A stretch of 40,753 nucleotides of DNA from CAZYVD01 sp964651045 (GTDB lineage: Bacteria > Zhuqueibacterota > QNDG01 > DSAB01). The translations under genes and the position numbers were made by a program. This document shows positions 9,201-18,075 of the stretch, in pieces (the first letter of the stretch is position 1; each line of letters begins with the position of its first letter). The notes below the pieces were generated by a model. It did not search any database, had not been told where the DNA came from, and saw only the letters and a program-made list of their open reading frames with translations. The stretch lies in the NCBI GenBank assembly GCA_964651045.1, contig CAZYVD010000018.1, positions 1-40,753 of the forward strand. Reading direction: 5' to 3'.

Positions 9201-10095
9201 AGAAATAGAAAAGAGAGCAGAATCTAGAATAAAAAATGCATTGAAAAATATTCCTGACGGTACCTACATGGCAACTGAGAGGCTTGATGATGGTTCTCCA
9301 TTAATGGTAAGGATAGAGATAATTGGAGACAGGATAGATATCGATTTTACTGGATCGGCAAAGGTTCATCCGAAAAACCTAAATGGTACTCCTGCAATTG
9401 TCAATAGTGTTGTCATCTATGTATTGCGACTTCTTTTGAGTGAACCCTTACCTCTTAACGAGGGTTTGATGAATGTAGTAAATTTACATATACCCGAGGG
9501 TATATTAAATCCTCCATTTCCTGACGATCCTCGAAAGGCACCTGCCGTTGTGGGCGGCAATGTAGAGACGAGTCAAAGACTCGTGGATACATTAATTAAG
9601 GCATTAGGGATAGCTGCGTGCAGCCAGGGAACAATGAACAATGTTCTTTTTGGAAATGAGAACTTCAGCTACTATGAAACTGTTTGTGGAGGGTGTGGTG
9701 CAGGAAAGGATTTTCATGGATCCAGCGCAGTTCATTCACATATGACAAACACAAGAATAACAGATCCGGAAATAGTCGAACATAGATATCCAGTGCGATT
9801 AAAAAGATTTTCCATCAGAAAGGGTTCAGGAGGAGAGGGCAGATACAGAGGAGGGGATGGTGTGATTAGAGAGATCGAATTTCTCGATAAAATGTACCTG
9901 TCGGTTCTCGGTCAGCATAGAAAAGAGGGACCCTATGGTATGAAGGGTGGGGAGAACGGAGAACCCGCAAAACAAACTATAATTCGCAAATCTGGAGAGA
10001 AGATACTACTTGATTCTATTGACAGTTGTGAAGTTAGATCTGGAGACCGTTTTATTCTTGAAACACCAGGCGGTGGGGGATGGGGTAAGAAATAA
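6289..10095 (+). CDS. Fused HyuA-HyuB hydantoinase/5-oxoprolinase
   Basis: A 1268-residue fusion of the two subunits of ATP-dependent hydantoinase/5-oxoprolinase, which opens cyclic amides such as 5-oxoproline or N-methylhydantoin. The HyuA half has the phosphate-binding 'DTGGTFTD' (19-26), 'ATTRGTNALLERKGG' (151-165), 'SGPAGGVVGA' and 'FDMGGTSTDV'. The HyuB half starts near residue 758 ('ELFTNRFCSIAEEMGE') and includes 'NHPRYGGSHLPDV', 'GNRCHHAEIGG' and a closing 'TPGGGGWG'. About 110 residues separate the first two HyuA motifs, more than the compact bacterial form has. Substrate specificity cannot be assigned. It follows the sugar genes by 17 bases and precedes a transporter by 20. Confidence 0.85.
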   Translation: MSISNKKTGSDGLWRIWIDTGGTFTDCIALDSKGKLYRAKVLSSSSLRGRVERIIDQNRIKVIIRWSAPSDLVVGSSLIFLNTPDNKYNAVEFDPDKNTILLDRAIKVQEKNIKNCSFEIQFNEEAPVLVSKMITNTSAQESLPPALIRLATTRGTNALLERKGGDVALFITKGFGDLLVIGNQQRPDLFELKIEKPRPLYKSIVEIDERVGCDGKIIKDLNLEDFDDKISDLLRSGIDIGAVVFMNSYANPIHEEKFAQYLLSKGFRHVSCSSELVPFMRILPRAETTVVNSYLVPVIKDYLQRVTKTVDRGHLHVMTSAGGLVKAESYHAKDSLLSGPAGGVVGAVKAARYSGFEKIISFDMGGTSTDVARFDGDYDYVFEHIVGDAHLVAPALAIESVAAGGGSVCQYKNMELQVGPESGGADPGPACYGAGGPLTLTDVNLLLGRLDESRFEIPIDRGAAEDALERVIKSIKKARKRDIEKDRILEGFLTIACERMADAIRKISIRKGYDPKNYVLVAFGGAGAQHACSVAQRLNMDRVLIPVDASLLSAIGLGWAVIERFCEKQIIKPLHEIEPEIDNYLKKLEDEAIRLLRDEGIGRGIIRRRILNLRFIGQDSVVQIEYNKDVCVKKSFEEKYRSIFGHWPEGRQIELESIRVVASSTAEKSRLREKNIESFQPEPDGYKKTYFGTTFKDVPFYERKNLRPGANINGPALIFEPHTVTVVEEGWDVVVDHTLSLLLRKKMMKDVQFKDSKSELVRLELFTNRFCSIAEEMGEMLRRMAISTNVKDRLDFSCGILDKNGRLVVNAPHIPVHLGSMGLCVRSLIEEMKIGPSDVVVTNHPRYGGSHLPDVSVIMPVYTDKGELIGFVGNRCHHAEIGGALPGSMPPTASSLAEEGVVIPPTFIIKNGKANWDAIRNLLQSGPYPSRAVEENIADLKAAVAANISGANALLKLACEVGADTVDHYMKEIEKRAESRIKNALKNIPDGTYMATERLDDGSPLMVRIEIIGDRIDIDFTGSAKVHPKNLNGTPAIVNSVVIYVLRLLLSEPLPLNEGLMNVVNLHIPEGILNPPFPDDPRKAPAVVGGNVETSQRLVDTLIKALGIAACSQGTMNNVLFGNENFSYYETVCGGCGAGKDFHGSSAVHSHMTNTRITDPEIVEHRYPVRLKRFSIRKGSGGEGRYRGGDGVIREIEFLDKMYLSVLGQHRKEGPYGMKGGENGEPAKQTIIRKSGEKILLDSIDSCEVRSGDRFILETPGGGGWGKK

Positions 10096-10115
10096 AATGG
10101 GAGTATGATGATACA

Positions 10116-11414
10116 ATGAACCGAATTCTTCAAATATTATTCTGGTCTGTGATTTCTGCGGCTTTTATTGGCCCTGGTACTATTACAACTGCTGCTTCTT
10201 CTGGAACGAAATTTGGATTTAATCTTTTATGGGCCCTGATCTTTTCTACTATTGCATGTCTTACTCTTCAGGAAGCAGGTGCACGTATTACTGTTGTATC
10301 TGGTAGTGATCTTGGTCAGGCCATACAGAAACAGTTCTCAAATAGTAAATACAGGATATTTGTCTTCTTTTTAGTAATTGGTGCAATAATATTAGGTTGT
10401 GCTGCATATGAAGCAGGCAACATACTGGGCAGTGTCGCAGGAGCTTCATTAAACTTAAATATTTCTCCAAAAATAATCACAATCGCAATAGTTGCTATAG
10501 CTGGATTAATGCTCTATTTTGGAACCATAAAAACAATTGCACACATTCTCGGCGTTGTTGTTGCTTTAATGGGTGTTACATTTCTGGTTACTGCTATATC
10601 CATAAGGCCTTCTATTATATCGATTATTAAAGGCTCATTTATTCCATCAATTCCTCAAGGTTCCGAAATCCTTGTATTAGCGTTGGTTGGCACAACAGTT
10701 GTTCCATATAATCTGTTTCTTGGATCTGGTATCGCTAAAGGTCAGAGTATTGGGGAGTTACGCTTTGGACTATCTATTGCGGTGATCTTTGGAGGAATTA
10801 TCTCAATGGGAGTTCTTGTTGTAGGCACGTCAATTAACGGAGTTTTCTCTTTTGAAAACCTTTCAAATTCTCTTTCCAACAGCTTGGGAAATTGGGCAGG
10901 AGTATTCTTCTCAATCGGTCTATTTTCTGCTGGTTTCTCTTCTGCTCTCACTGCTCCGTTAGCAGCATCTATTACTGCAAGGAGCCTTTTTGAAAAGGGT
11001 GCTGTTAATAAGTGGGAGGAAAAGTCATGGAATTTCAGACTTATCTGGGGACTGGTACTGCTTTCTGGTCTTATTTTTGGACTGATACGAATAAAACCAA
11101 TTCCAGCAATAATATTTGCCCAGGCATTGAACGGACTGCTTCTTCCGTTTATTTCAATATTTTTGTTTATATTAGTTAATGATGTAAATTTGATGGGGCC
11201 TGATCGCATAAATGGAAAGATATCGAATTTAATTATGTTTGTTGTTGTTGTGAGTACAATCATATTGGGAATATCAAATTTTACAAAGGCTATCTCAAAA
11301 ATATTTGGATTAACAATCGGAAATGAAAAAATTCTTTTGAACATTTCCGTAATATTTGCATTTTTGCTTGTTGTATCGATATTGATCATAATAATAAAAA
11401 AGAGAAAAGTATAA
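10116..11414 (+). CDS. NRAMP-family transporter with non-canonical metal-site motifs
   Basis: A 432-residue polytopic protein of the NRAMP/MntH fold with about 11 helices. In classical Mn/Fe transporters helix 1 has DPGN and helix 6 has MPH. Here helix 1 reads 'GPGT' (residues 19-22) and helix 6 reads 'VVPYN' (195-199), so the Asp, Asn, Met and His of the classical site are all replaced. Manganese or iron transport therefore should not be assumed; it may carry Mg2+, another cation or an organic substrate. The family is clear from the 'SSGTKFGFNLLWALIF' region and helix pattern. It lies directly after the oxoprolinase, suggesting a pathway link. No classical Shine-Dalgarno is obvious beyond 'GGGAG' at 10099-10103. 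Confidence 0.75.
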   Translation: MNRILQILFWSVISAAFIGPGTITTAASSGTKFGFNLLWALIFSTIACLTLQEAGARITVVSGSDLGQAIQKQFSNSKYRIFVFFLVIGAIILGCAAYEAGNILGSVAGASLNLNISPKIITIAIVAIAGLMLYFGTIKTIAHILGVVVALMGVTFLVTAISIRPSIISIIKGSFIPSIPQGSEILVLALVGTTVVPYNLFLGSGIAKGQSIGELRFGLSIAVIFGGIISMGVLVVGTSINGVFSFENLSNSLSNSLGNWAGVFFSIGLFSAGFSSALTAPLAASITARSLFEKGAVNKWEEKSWNFRLIWGLVLLSGLIFGLIRIKPIPAIIFAQALNGLLLPFISIFLFILVNDVNLMGPDRINGKISNLIMFVVVVSTIILGISNFTKAISKIFGLTIGNEKILLNISVIFAFLLVVSILIIIIKKRKV

Positions 11415-11435
11415 CACCTATAAGGAGAAAAGAAT

Positions 11436-12560
11436 ATGAGAGTCATTATCTCAACAATTCTAATAATTGCATCAATTCTATGCAGTTGTTCGAGCAAAAA
11501 AGAAAAAGAGAAAATTATGATTGAAAACGAATTTGGATTTGATAAAGTCATTGCATCTAATCTTGCAGAACTTGCTTTACGATGCATTCAAAGAGAATAT
11601 CCAAACAAGCCTGGCCATGTAATAAACGATAAAGATGATATAAGAGGTCCAAAACAGCTTCATCCAGCTTTCTATGGATGTTTTGACTGGCACTCTTCGG
11701 TTCATGGTCACTGGATGCTTGTTAAACTTTTAAAGATGTTTCCTGATATTGAAAATTCAAAAACTATTAGAAAAAGGATAGGAGAGAACATAACAAGAAA
11801 AAATATTCTTAAGGAAGTAGAATATTTTAATCAGAAGAATAGAAAATCATTTGAAAGAACTTATGGATGGGCCTGGCTGTTGAAACTCGCTGAAGAACTT
11901 TACGAATGGAATGATAATGACGGGAAAAAGTGGTATAACAATTTAAGACCATTAACAAAAAAAATAGTTGAACGTTATTATGATTTTTTACCAAAACAGG
12001 ATTATCCAATAAGAACCGGTGTCCATCCAAACACTGCATTTGGAATAGGTTTTGCCTTGGATTATGCGAGAAAAGTCGGGGATAAGAAGTTTGAAAATTT
12101 TCTTATAGAAAGAACATTAAAATATTTTAAAAATGATAGAGATTATCCTTATAAATTAGAGCCAGGAGGAGAGGATTTTCTTTCACCTTCTCTTATTGAG
12201 GCGGATCTAATGCGAAGAGTCTTGGAAAGAAAAAAATTTGAGAGATGGCTTGAAGATTTTATTCCTGATTTAAAAAATGAAAAAGCTGAAAATTTACTCA
12301 AACCTGTATTTGTTAAAGACAGAAAAGATCCAAAAATTGTGCACCTTGATGGTTTGAATCTATCAAGAGCATGGTGTATGTTCGGCATTGCAAACCAACT
12401 AGATAAAAATAATCCACTAAGAAATATTATGATAAGATCCGGTATTGTTCATGCAAAAGCCGGATTGGCTAATATTTTAAGCGGAAACTACGAAGGTGAG
12501 CACTGGCTCGCTTCTTTTGGAATATACATGCTATCAAAATTTATTGAAATACAAAAATAA
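11436..12560 (+). CDS. DUF2891 family lipoprotein
   Basis: A 374-residue protein of the DUF2891 family, which has no established function. Its signal peptide ends in 'LCSC', making Cys18 the likely lipidated residue. The mature part starts with an alpha-helical segment, 'LAELALRCIQREYP', followed by the family hallmark 'HPAFYGCFDWHSSVHGHWML', rich in His, Asp and Trp and suggestive of a catalytic or metal site. The helical repeats resemble alpha/alpha-toroid folds seen in glycan-active enzymes; that is my inference. AAGGAG precedes the ATG. It is the last gene of the operon, convergent with the glycerate kinase. No clear intrinsic terminator is visible in the 194 bases that follow. Confidence 0.75.
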   Translation: MRVIISTILIIASILCSCSSKKEKEKIMIENEFGFDKVIASNLAELALRCIQREYPNKPGHVINDKDDIRGPKQLHPAFYGCFDWHSSVHGHWMLVKLLKMFPDIENSKTIRKRIGENITRKNILKEVEYFNQKNRKSFERTYGWAWLLKLAEELYEWNDNDGKKWYNNLRPLTKKIVERYYDFLPKQDYPIRTGVHPNTAFGIGFALDYARKVGDKKFENFLIERTLKYFKNDRDYPYKLEPGGEDFLSPSLIEADLMRRVLERKKFERWLEDFIPDLKNEKAENLLKPVFVKDRKDPKIVHLDGLNLSRAWCMFGIANQLDKNNPLRNIMIRSGIVHAKAGLANILSGNYEGEHWLASFGIYMLSKFIEIQK

Positions 12561-12754
12561 TTTTAGATGCAGAGATTATGGTATAAAAATATACATATGA
12601 AAAAAAACAGTGGTATACATTACATCAATAATAAGTCGTCAGAAAAATCAATTAAGAATGATTATGAAAAAATCTAGTATTGATTATTGGGTTGTTAACT
12701 CGTAAAGCGTATAGAGCGTTTAAAGTAAACATAATATATATTATACGAAATATT

Positions 12755-14098
12755 TTATTTGTCTATTAATAGTATCTGAATATCCATAACATTTGTTCCG
12801 GTTCTTCCGGTTTTTATGGTCCCACCTATCATATCAAAAAATTTGTAGGAATCATTTTCTTTTAAATATTTCTTTGGACAAATTTTTTTTCTTTTTATTT
12901 CCATTATTGAACTTTTACTAACTATTGCACCAGCAGCATCTGTATTACCATCTATTCCGTCTGTTCCTGCACTCAGGAATGTAAAATTAGTATCTGCTCC
13001 AATGTTTATTAAAAACGAAAGTACTAACTCCTGATTTCTTCCTCCTTTTCCAGATCCTTTAACTTTTACAGTTGTCTCTCCTCCAGAAATTATACATATT
13101 GGTTTCTTTATTGCATGCTTTTTTCTTACAACTTTTTTTGCATACCTTGCCAATCTTCTACCAACTTTTTTAGCTTCTCCTTTTAGATATGATGTTAAAA
13201 TTATAGTATTAAATCCCAGTTCTATTGCCTTCTTTTCTGCACTTTTTAATGCAGATCTATTATTGCATATTAATACATTATATACATTTCTGAATATTTC
13301 ATTTGAAATATCTGAGAAATCCAATTTTTTATTTTTTTTCTCATCAATGATAATCTTTTTAATAGATTCTGGGGTCTTATTTAATAACTTATATTTTTTT
13401 AGTATTTTATAGGCATCTGAAGACTCTGAGTCATCTCTTACAGTGGGACCGGATGCAATACTGCTTAGTCTGTCGCCAAGTACGTCGGATATTATTAATG
13501 ATATAATTCTTGCTGGATATGCAATTTTTACCAGTTTACCTGCCTTAACCATGGAAATTTTCTTTCTTATAGCATTTAACTCATCTATTGTAGCACCGCA
13601 AGTTAATAGATTTTGTGTGATGACTCTTAAGTCATTCAATGAAACGTTTTTTACAGGATACTCTAACAGCGAAGATCCTCCGCCAGAAATCAATGATATT
13701 ATGAGATCATCTTGTTTACAATCTTCAATCAATTCTATTATTCTTTTTGTATTTTCAATAGTGTTATCATCTGGCATTGGATGTGAAGCCTCTAAACATT
13801 TGATATGATTTAATTTAATGCAATCTCCATATGGCACACTTACTAATCCATATGAAATTCTATCCTTTAAGACCTCCTCCACCCCTCTTGCCATCATTGC
13901 AGTGGCCTTTCCTGCCCCAATAATAATTATTTTGTCTATCTCTTTTAAATTTAATTCAAGGATGGTTCTAGATGATTTTTTTATTCTTAGCCTATTATTT
14001 TTTAATGTGAGAGTTCTACAAACAGCAATATATGGGTCGGCTCCTTTTAATGCCGACTCGAAAATCTCTAATGCTGCTTTTTCATTCTGGTGAACCAT
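12755..14098 (-). CDS. Glycerate 2-kinase (DUF4147/MOFRL type)
   Basis: A 447-residue ATP-dependent kinase making 2-phosphoglycerate from glycerate. The N-terminal DUF4147 domain includes 'IIIGAGKATAMMARGVE' and 'ISGGGSSLLEYP'. The C-terminal MOFRL domain includes 'SGGETTVKVKGSGKGGRNQE' and 'SAGTDGIDGNTDAAGAIV', both diagnostic. Length is normal. The start at 14098 overlaps the end of the upstream TPR gene by 17 bases and lacks a convincing ribosome-binding site, so translation is probably coupled. It would feed glycerate into lower glycolysis, possibly serving a serine or glycine-linked route. It is the last gene of the long minus-strand run. Confidence 0.88.
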   Translation of the reverse strand: MVHQNEKAALEIFESALKGADPYIAVCRTLTLKNNRLRIKKSSRTILELNLKEIDKIIIIGAGKATAMMARGVEEVLKDRISYGLVSVPYGDCIKLNHIKCLEASHPMPDDNTIENTKRIIELIEDCKQDDLIISLISGGGSSLLEYPVKNVSLNDLRVITQNLLTCGATIDELNAIRKKISMVKAGKLVKIAYPARIISLIISDVLGDRLSSIASGPTVRDDSESSDAYKILKKYKLLNKTPESIKKIIIDEKKNKKLDFSDISNEIFRNVYNVLICNNRSALKSAEKKAIELGFNTIILTSYLKGEAKKVGRRLARYAKKVVRKKHAIKKPICIISGGETTVKVKGSGKGGRNQELVLSFLINIGADTNFTFLSAGTDGIDGNTDAAGAIVSKSSIMEIKRKKICPKKYLKENDSYKFFDMIGGTIKTGRTGTNVMDIQILLIDK

Positions 14099-15458
14099 TT
14101 AATTTCTGGAGTAGCTTTTTAGCACTGCTTTTTAGAGGTACATAATAATCAAATGAAATAATTCTGTTTATGATCTCGATCGCTTTTTCTTTCTCATCTT
14201 TCTGTATTAGTGCAAGTGCAAGATGATACATTGCCATCGGATTATTGGGATTTTTATTCATTGCATTCTTAAATTCCGTTATTGCATCTTCATATCTTCT
14301 TAATCGCATTAGCTGAATTCCGAGTACAGTCATTATTAAAGAATCATTCTTATTAAGCTCCTGAGCCTTTTTAAGCGATTTTACTCCCTCATCAGAATTT
14401 CCAAGAAAATATGATGATACACCGAGAGCCTTATAGTACAATCCTCTTTTTGAATTTAATCTTATTGCCCTCTTGAAACAATCCGATGCCTCTTTTATGT
14501 CACCTGTTCTCAGTCTCGTCTCTCCCAAAAGATACCATCCATAATCATCCGATGGGTGTGCCTGTAGATACGACTTGTAATAAGAAGATGAAGTTTTATA
14601 ATCACCTGCTATGTAGAAGTTCATTCCTTTTGTAAAATATTCTTCACGCGATTTTGTAGCATCAACATAAATATTTTCTGTGCTCTTTGGAAGAGATATT
14701 GATCTTTTTGCATACTGTGCCATTGGAGAATCTGGAGCTATTTCAATTACTTTCCGAAAATATTTATTTGACGTTTCTACATCGTTTAGCATTTTATAAA
14801 TTTTTGCAAGACCAAGATAGGCTCTTGTTTCATTTGGAGAGAGATTTATTGTATCGTTAAACATCTTTATTGCCTTATTGAATTTTCTTTGAATACTATA
14901 AATCACTCCAAGATTAAGATGTGTTAAAACGTTTGATCTATTTAGAAAATTACTCTCAAGTATGCATGATTGTGCTTCATCGATTTTTCTTAGTTTCATG
15001 AGGGATAGACCCAACAGAAGATGCGCCCTGTGATGTATTGGACAAATTTTGACAACTCTTTTTAAGAATTTTACACAATCCTCATATCTCTTTGTTTCAA
15101 AAAACAATAGTGCAATTTTATATAAATACTCTACATCCTTATTGTTTAGTGAAATTGCATTGTGCCACAAATCTATGGCTTCCTGATATTTTTTTTCTTT
15201 TAAAAATTTCAATGCACGTCTGTTATATTCTTCTGCTTTTGAATCTACCCTTTCAGGATACCACTGAAGAATTATCCTATTTCTATCTACCAAACCCTCG
15301 AGTATTCCTGTAGTTGTGGCGTATTTTTCCAACAAATAATCTTTTATTTCGTTCTCACTATAGCCCTCTGGGATTGATAAAAACGAAGTATTCTCTTTAA
15401 TATCATTAATCGAAATGGATACAGTTACTATCTTTGATTTTGGCTCTTTGTAATCCAT
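14082..15458 (-). CDS. Tetratricopeptide repeat protein
   Basis: A 458-residue soluble protein made largely of TPR units. The first 75 residues form a small separate domain ('VSISINDIKENTSFLSIPEG') that I do not recognise. From about residue 78, roughly ten TPR-like helical pairs follow, for example 'YNRRALKFLKEKKYQEAIDL' and 'AITEFKNAMNKNPNNPMAMY'. There is no signal peptide or membrane segment. TPR arrays bind other proteins, so this is probably an adaptor or assembly factor; its partner cannot be inferred. A GAAGGTG element precedes the ATG, and proS ends 11 bases upstream. Confidence 0.8.
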   Translation of the reverse strand: MDYKEPKSKIVTVSISINDIKENTSFLSIPEGYSENEIKDYLLEKYATTTGILEGLVDRNRIILQWYPERVDSKAEEYNRRALKFLKEKKYQEAIDLWHNAISLNNKDVEYLYKIALLFFETKRYEDCVKFLKRVVKICPIHHRAHLLLGLSLMKLRKIDEAQSCILESNFLNRSNVLTHLNLGVIYSIQRKFNKAIKMFNDTINLSPNETRAYLGLAKIYKMLNDVETSNKYFRKVIEIAPDSPMAQYAKRSISLPKSTENIYVDATKSREEYFTKGMNFYIAGDYKTSSSYYKSYLQAHPSDDYGWYLLGETRLRTGDIKEASDCFKRAIRLNSKRGLYYKALGVSSYFLGNSDEGVKSLKKAQELNKNDSLIMTVLGIQLMRLRRYEDAITEFKNAMNKNPNNPMAMYHLALALIQKDEKEKAIEIINRIISFDYYVPLKSSAKKLLQKLNGSPE

Positions 15459-15469
15459 GACAACACCTT

Positions 15470-17179
15470 CTATGATTTTAGAGAATTTATTATTTTAACA
15501 ACATCTTCTAAAAATTTTGTTTTTGAAGAATATATCACCTCATCATTTGAACGCTTTTTTATTTCTATTTTTCCACTCTTGATCCATTTTTCTCCAATTA
15601 TTACCTGCAGCGGCATCCCGAGAAGGTCTGCATCTTTAAACTTTACTCCTGGTGATGCGTTCCTATCATCCAGTATAGTATCGATCTTTTGATTCCAGAG
15701 CAAATCGTATATCTGTTCTGAGATACCTCTTATTTTATCATCCTGAAAATTTATTGGAATTATGTGTATTAGATAGGGAGCTATCGAAGGATGCCAGACA
15801 ATCCCATTATCACGATGGTTCTGTTCTATTGATGCTGCAACTATTCTTTCTACTCCTATCCCATAACTGCCCATGTAAATTGGCCTCTCTGTTCCATCTT
15901 TATCGAGAAAATAGGCCTTCATGCTTTCTGAATATTTGGTTCCAAGTTTGAAGATGTGACCGAGTTCTATAGCATTTACAATTCTCAATTTCTCACCACA
16001 AACAATGCACCTGTCTCCAGATTCTACATTGCGAATATCGACAAAATCGTCTATTGAAAAATCTCTGTTAATTTCGATTCCAGTAAAATGGTAATCGTTT
16101 TCGTTTGCTCCTGTTGTTAAATTGTGCTCTTCTTTTAATGAGATGTCCGCTATTATCCTTATCTTTTTTCTTAGATTGATAGGGCCCATAAATCCTGCAT
16201 CAACTCCACATATATCCCTTATTTCCTCTTTTTCCGCGGATCGAAAATCGCCTCCGAGCAGTGTATGCAATTTCGATTCATTAACTTCATGGTCGCCGCG
16301 AATAAGTAACATTAGTGGACCTTTTTCAGATATGTACAGAAGAGATTTCATTAATCTTTTAGGCGGTATATTTAAAAAATCCGATACCTCATCAATTGTC
16401 CGCCTATTAGGAGTGTGTATCTTTTTCAATTCTCGAATTTCATCATCCGATGCCTTTTCTGCAACAGATTCAGCAACATCCATATTTGAGGCATAATCAC
16501 ATTTTGTACACAGAATAAGCGTATCCTCTCCAGATTCCGATTCGATCATAAATTCCTGTGACTTACTGCCCCCCATCAACCCCGAATATGCTCCTACAAC
16601 ATGAAATTTAAGTCCACATCTTGAAAATATGTTGCGATATGCTTTTGCATGTAGATTGTAAGCCCTGTCGAGACCTTTCTCGTCAGCATCGAGTGTATAG
16701 GAATCCTTCATAATAAACTGACGTGTTCGCATTACTCCTGATCGCGGTCTTGGTTCGTCCCTGAATTTTGTTTGAATCTGATACCAGATTTGCGGAAGAT
16801 CCTTATAGGATTTAACAAACTTTCTGGCAAGATCACATACTACTTCCTCATGAGTCGGCGCCATTACAAGACTTCTTTTCTTTCGATCTTTGAGACGAAA
16901 CATCTCATCCCCAAAATCCTTGTTCCTTCCAGATTCTTCCCATATTTCCACAGGATTCAATACTGGAAGATAAAGCTCCTGTGCACCTATTGCATCCATC
17001 TCTTCACGAATAATCTCCATTACCTTTTTCATTATCTTCCAGCCAAGAGGAAGATATGAATATACTCCAGATACAAGCTGTCTTATTAAACCAGCCCTTA
17101 TCATCAACTTATGACTGGGTATTTTTGCATCTGCCGGTATCTCTTTTTGAGTTGGAATGTATGCCTTTGACAATCTCAC
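15470..17179 (-). CDS. proS: Prolyl-tRNA synthetase (bacterial type)
   Basis: Class II aminoacyl-tRNA synthetase that charges tRNA-Pro. The 569 residues match the bacterial form with an editing insertion. Motif 1 lies in 'LPLGWKIMKKVMEIIREEMD', motif 2 in 'TKFRDEPRPRSGVMRTRQF', followed by 'KDSYTLDAD'; motif 3 is 'GSYGIGVERIVAA'. The INS editing domain occupies about residues 225-400 and includes 'LLIRGDHEVNESKL'; the anticodon-binding domain occupies the last 110 residues. Its ATG overlaps the folD stop by a few bases, indicating coupling. It belongs to a run of translation genes on this strand. Confidence 0.95.
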   Translation of the reverse strand: MRLSKAYIPTQKEIPADAKIPSHKLMIRAGLIRQLVSGVYSYLPLGWKIMKKVMEIIREEMDAIGAQELYLPVLNPVEIWEESGRNKDFGDEMFRLKDRKKRSLVMAPTHEEVVCDLARKFVKSYKDLPQIWYQIQTKFRDEPRPRSGVMRTRQFIMKDSYTLDADEKGLDRAYNLHAKAYRNIFSRCGLKFHVVGAYSGLMGGSKSQEFMIESESGEDTLILCTKCDYASNMDVAESVAEKASDDEIRELKKIHTPNRRTIDEVSDFLNIPPKRLMKSLLYISEKGPLMLLIRGDHEVNESKLHTLLGGDFRSAEKEEIRDICGVDAGFMGPINLRKKIRIIADISLKEEHNLTTGANENDYHFTGIEINRDFSIDDFVDIRNVESGDRCIVCGEKLRIVNAIELGHIFKLGTKYSESMKAYFLDKDGTERPIYMGSYGIGVERIVAASIEQNHRDNGIVWHPSIAPYLIHIIPINFQDDKIRGISEQIYDLLWNQKIDTILDDRNASPGVKFKDADLLGMPLQVIIGEKWIKSGKIEIKKRSNDEVIYSSKTKFLEDVVKIINSLKS

Positions 17180-18075
17180 GACATCCTCCCCTGTTCTCCT
17201 AAACTCTTCTTACACGCTTTTAATGTATTCCTCAATAACATCGTTATGGTCATTGGGCCGACACCTCCTGGAACAGGTGTTATCGCTGATGCAATTTTAG
17301 ATACTTCATCGAATTTTACATCACCGACCAGTCTGTAACCCTTTTTCCTGCTCTTATCCTCCACCCTATTTACACCTACATCAATCACTACAGCACCAGG
17401 CTTTATCATCTCTTTTGTTATCATCTCTGGTATTCCTATGGCAGCAATTAGAATGTCAGCCGATTTAGTAATCATTTTTAAATCTCGTGTCTTTGAATGG
17501 CAGAATGTAACTGTAGCATTTCCATATTTTGCCTTATGAAGAAGAAGAAGCCCCACTGGTTTTCCAACTATATTGCTTCTTCCAACTATCACAACATTTT
17601 TTCCTTCCGGATAATTTCCGGTTCGCATTAAGAGCTCTACTATACCAGCCGGTGTTGCTGGAATAAAACCCTCTTTTATACCTGCTGCAAGTTTACCCAT
17701 GTTTACGGGATGGAATCCATCTACATCTTTATCTGGCAAGATTCTCTCTAAGATTATGTTCTCATTAATATGTGATGGAAGTGGAAGTTGTACCAGTATC
17801 CCATTTACGCTCTGTTTTCCATTTAAATCATCTATCATTCCGATAAGTTCGGACTGAGATACTGTTTCAGGAACCCTTAGAGTCTCTGATGATATTCCAA
17901 TTTCTGTGCACGCCTTCTCCTTCATACGTACGTATACATGTGATGCTGGATTGTCCCCAACCAGGATTACTGACAAATGTGGCAGGATGCCTCTCTTGCG
18001 GAGACTGTCCAGATCGTCTTTAATCTCTTTCCGAATCTCATCCGATATTTTTTTGCCATCAATTATTAGTGCCAT
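17176..18075 (-). CDS. folD: Methylenetetrahydrofolate dehydrogenase/cyclohydrolase
   Basis: Bifunctional cytosolic enzyme that oxidises 5,10-methylene-THF and hydrolyses the product to 10-formyl-THF. The 299-residue length is standard. The catalytic region 'YVRMKEKACTEIGI' holds the Tyr and Lys of the active site; 'DKDVDGFHP', 'VIVGRSNIVGKPVG' (Rossmann) and 'TPVPGGVGPMTITMLLRNT' are all present. The start overlaps the end of the YmdB-like gene by 17 bases, with GGGAGA just upstream. One-carbon metabolism also connects to the gcvPB gene further along the same strand. Confidence 0.95.
   Translation of the reverse strand: MALIIDGKKISDEIRKEIKDDLDSLRKRGILPHLSVILVGDNPASHVYVRMKEKACTEIGISSETLRVPETVSQSELIGMIDDLNGKQSVNGILVQLPLPSHINENIILERILPDKDVDGFHPVNMGKLAAGIKEGFIPATPAGIVELLMRTGNYPEGKNVVIVGRSNIVGKPVGLLLLHKAKYGNATVTFCHSKTRDLKMITKSADILIAAIGIPEMITKEMIKPGAVVIDVGVNRVEDKSRKKGYRLVGDVKFDEVSKIASAITPVPGGVGPMTITMLLRNTLKACKKSLGEQGRMS

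Noticed and set aside
10742..11587. 281-residue open frame antisense to the NRAMP-like and DUF2891 genes
   Set aside because: Low-complexity Ile/Phe/Asn-rich translation across two real genes on the other strand, without a ribosome-binding site or recognisable motifs.
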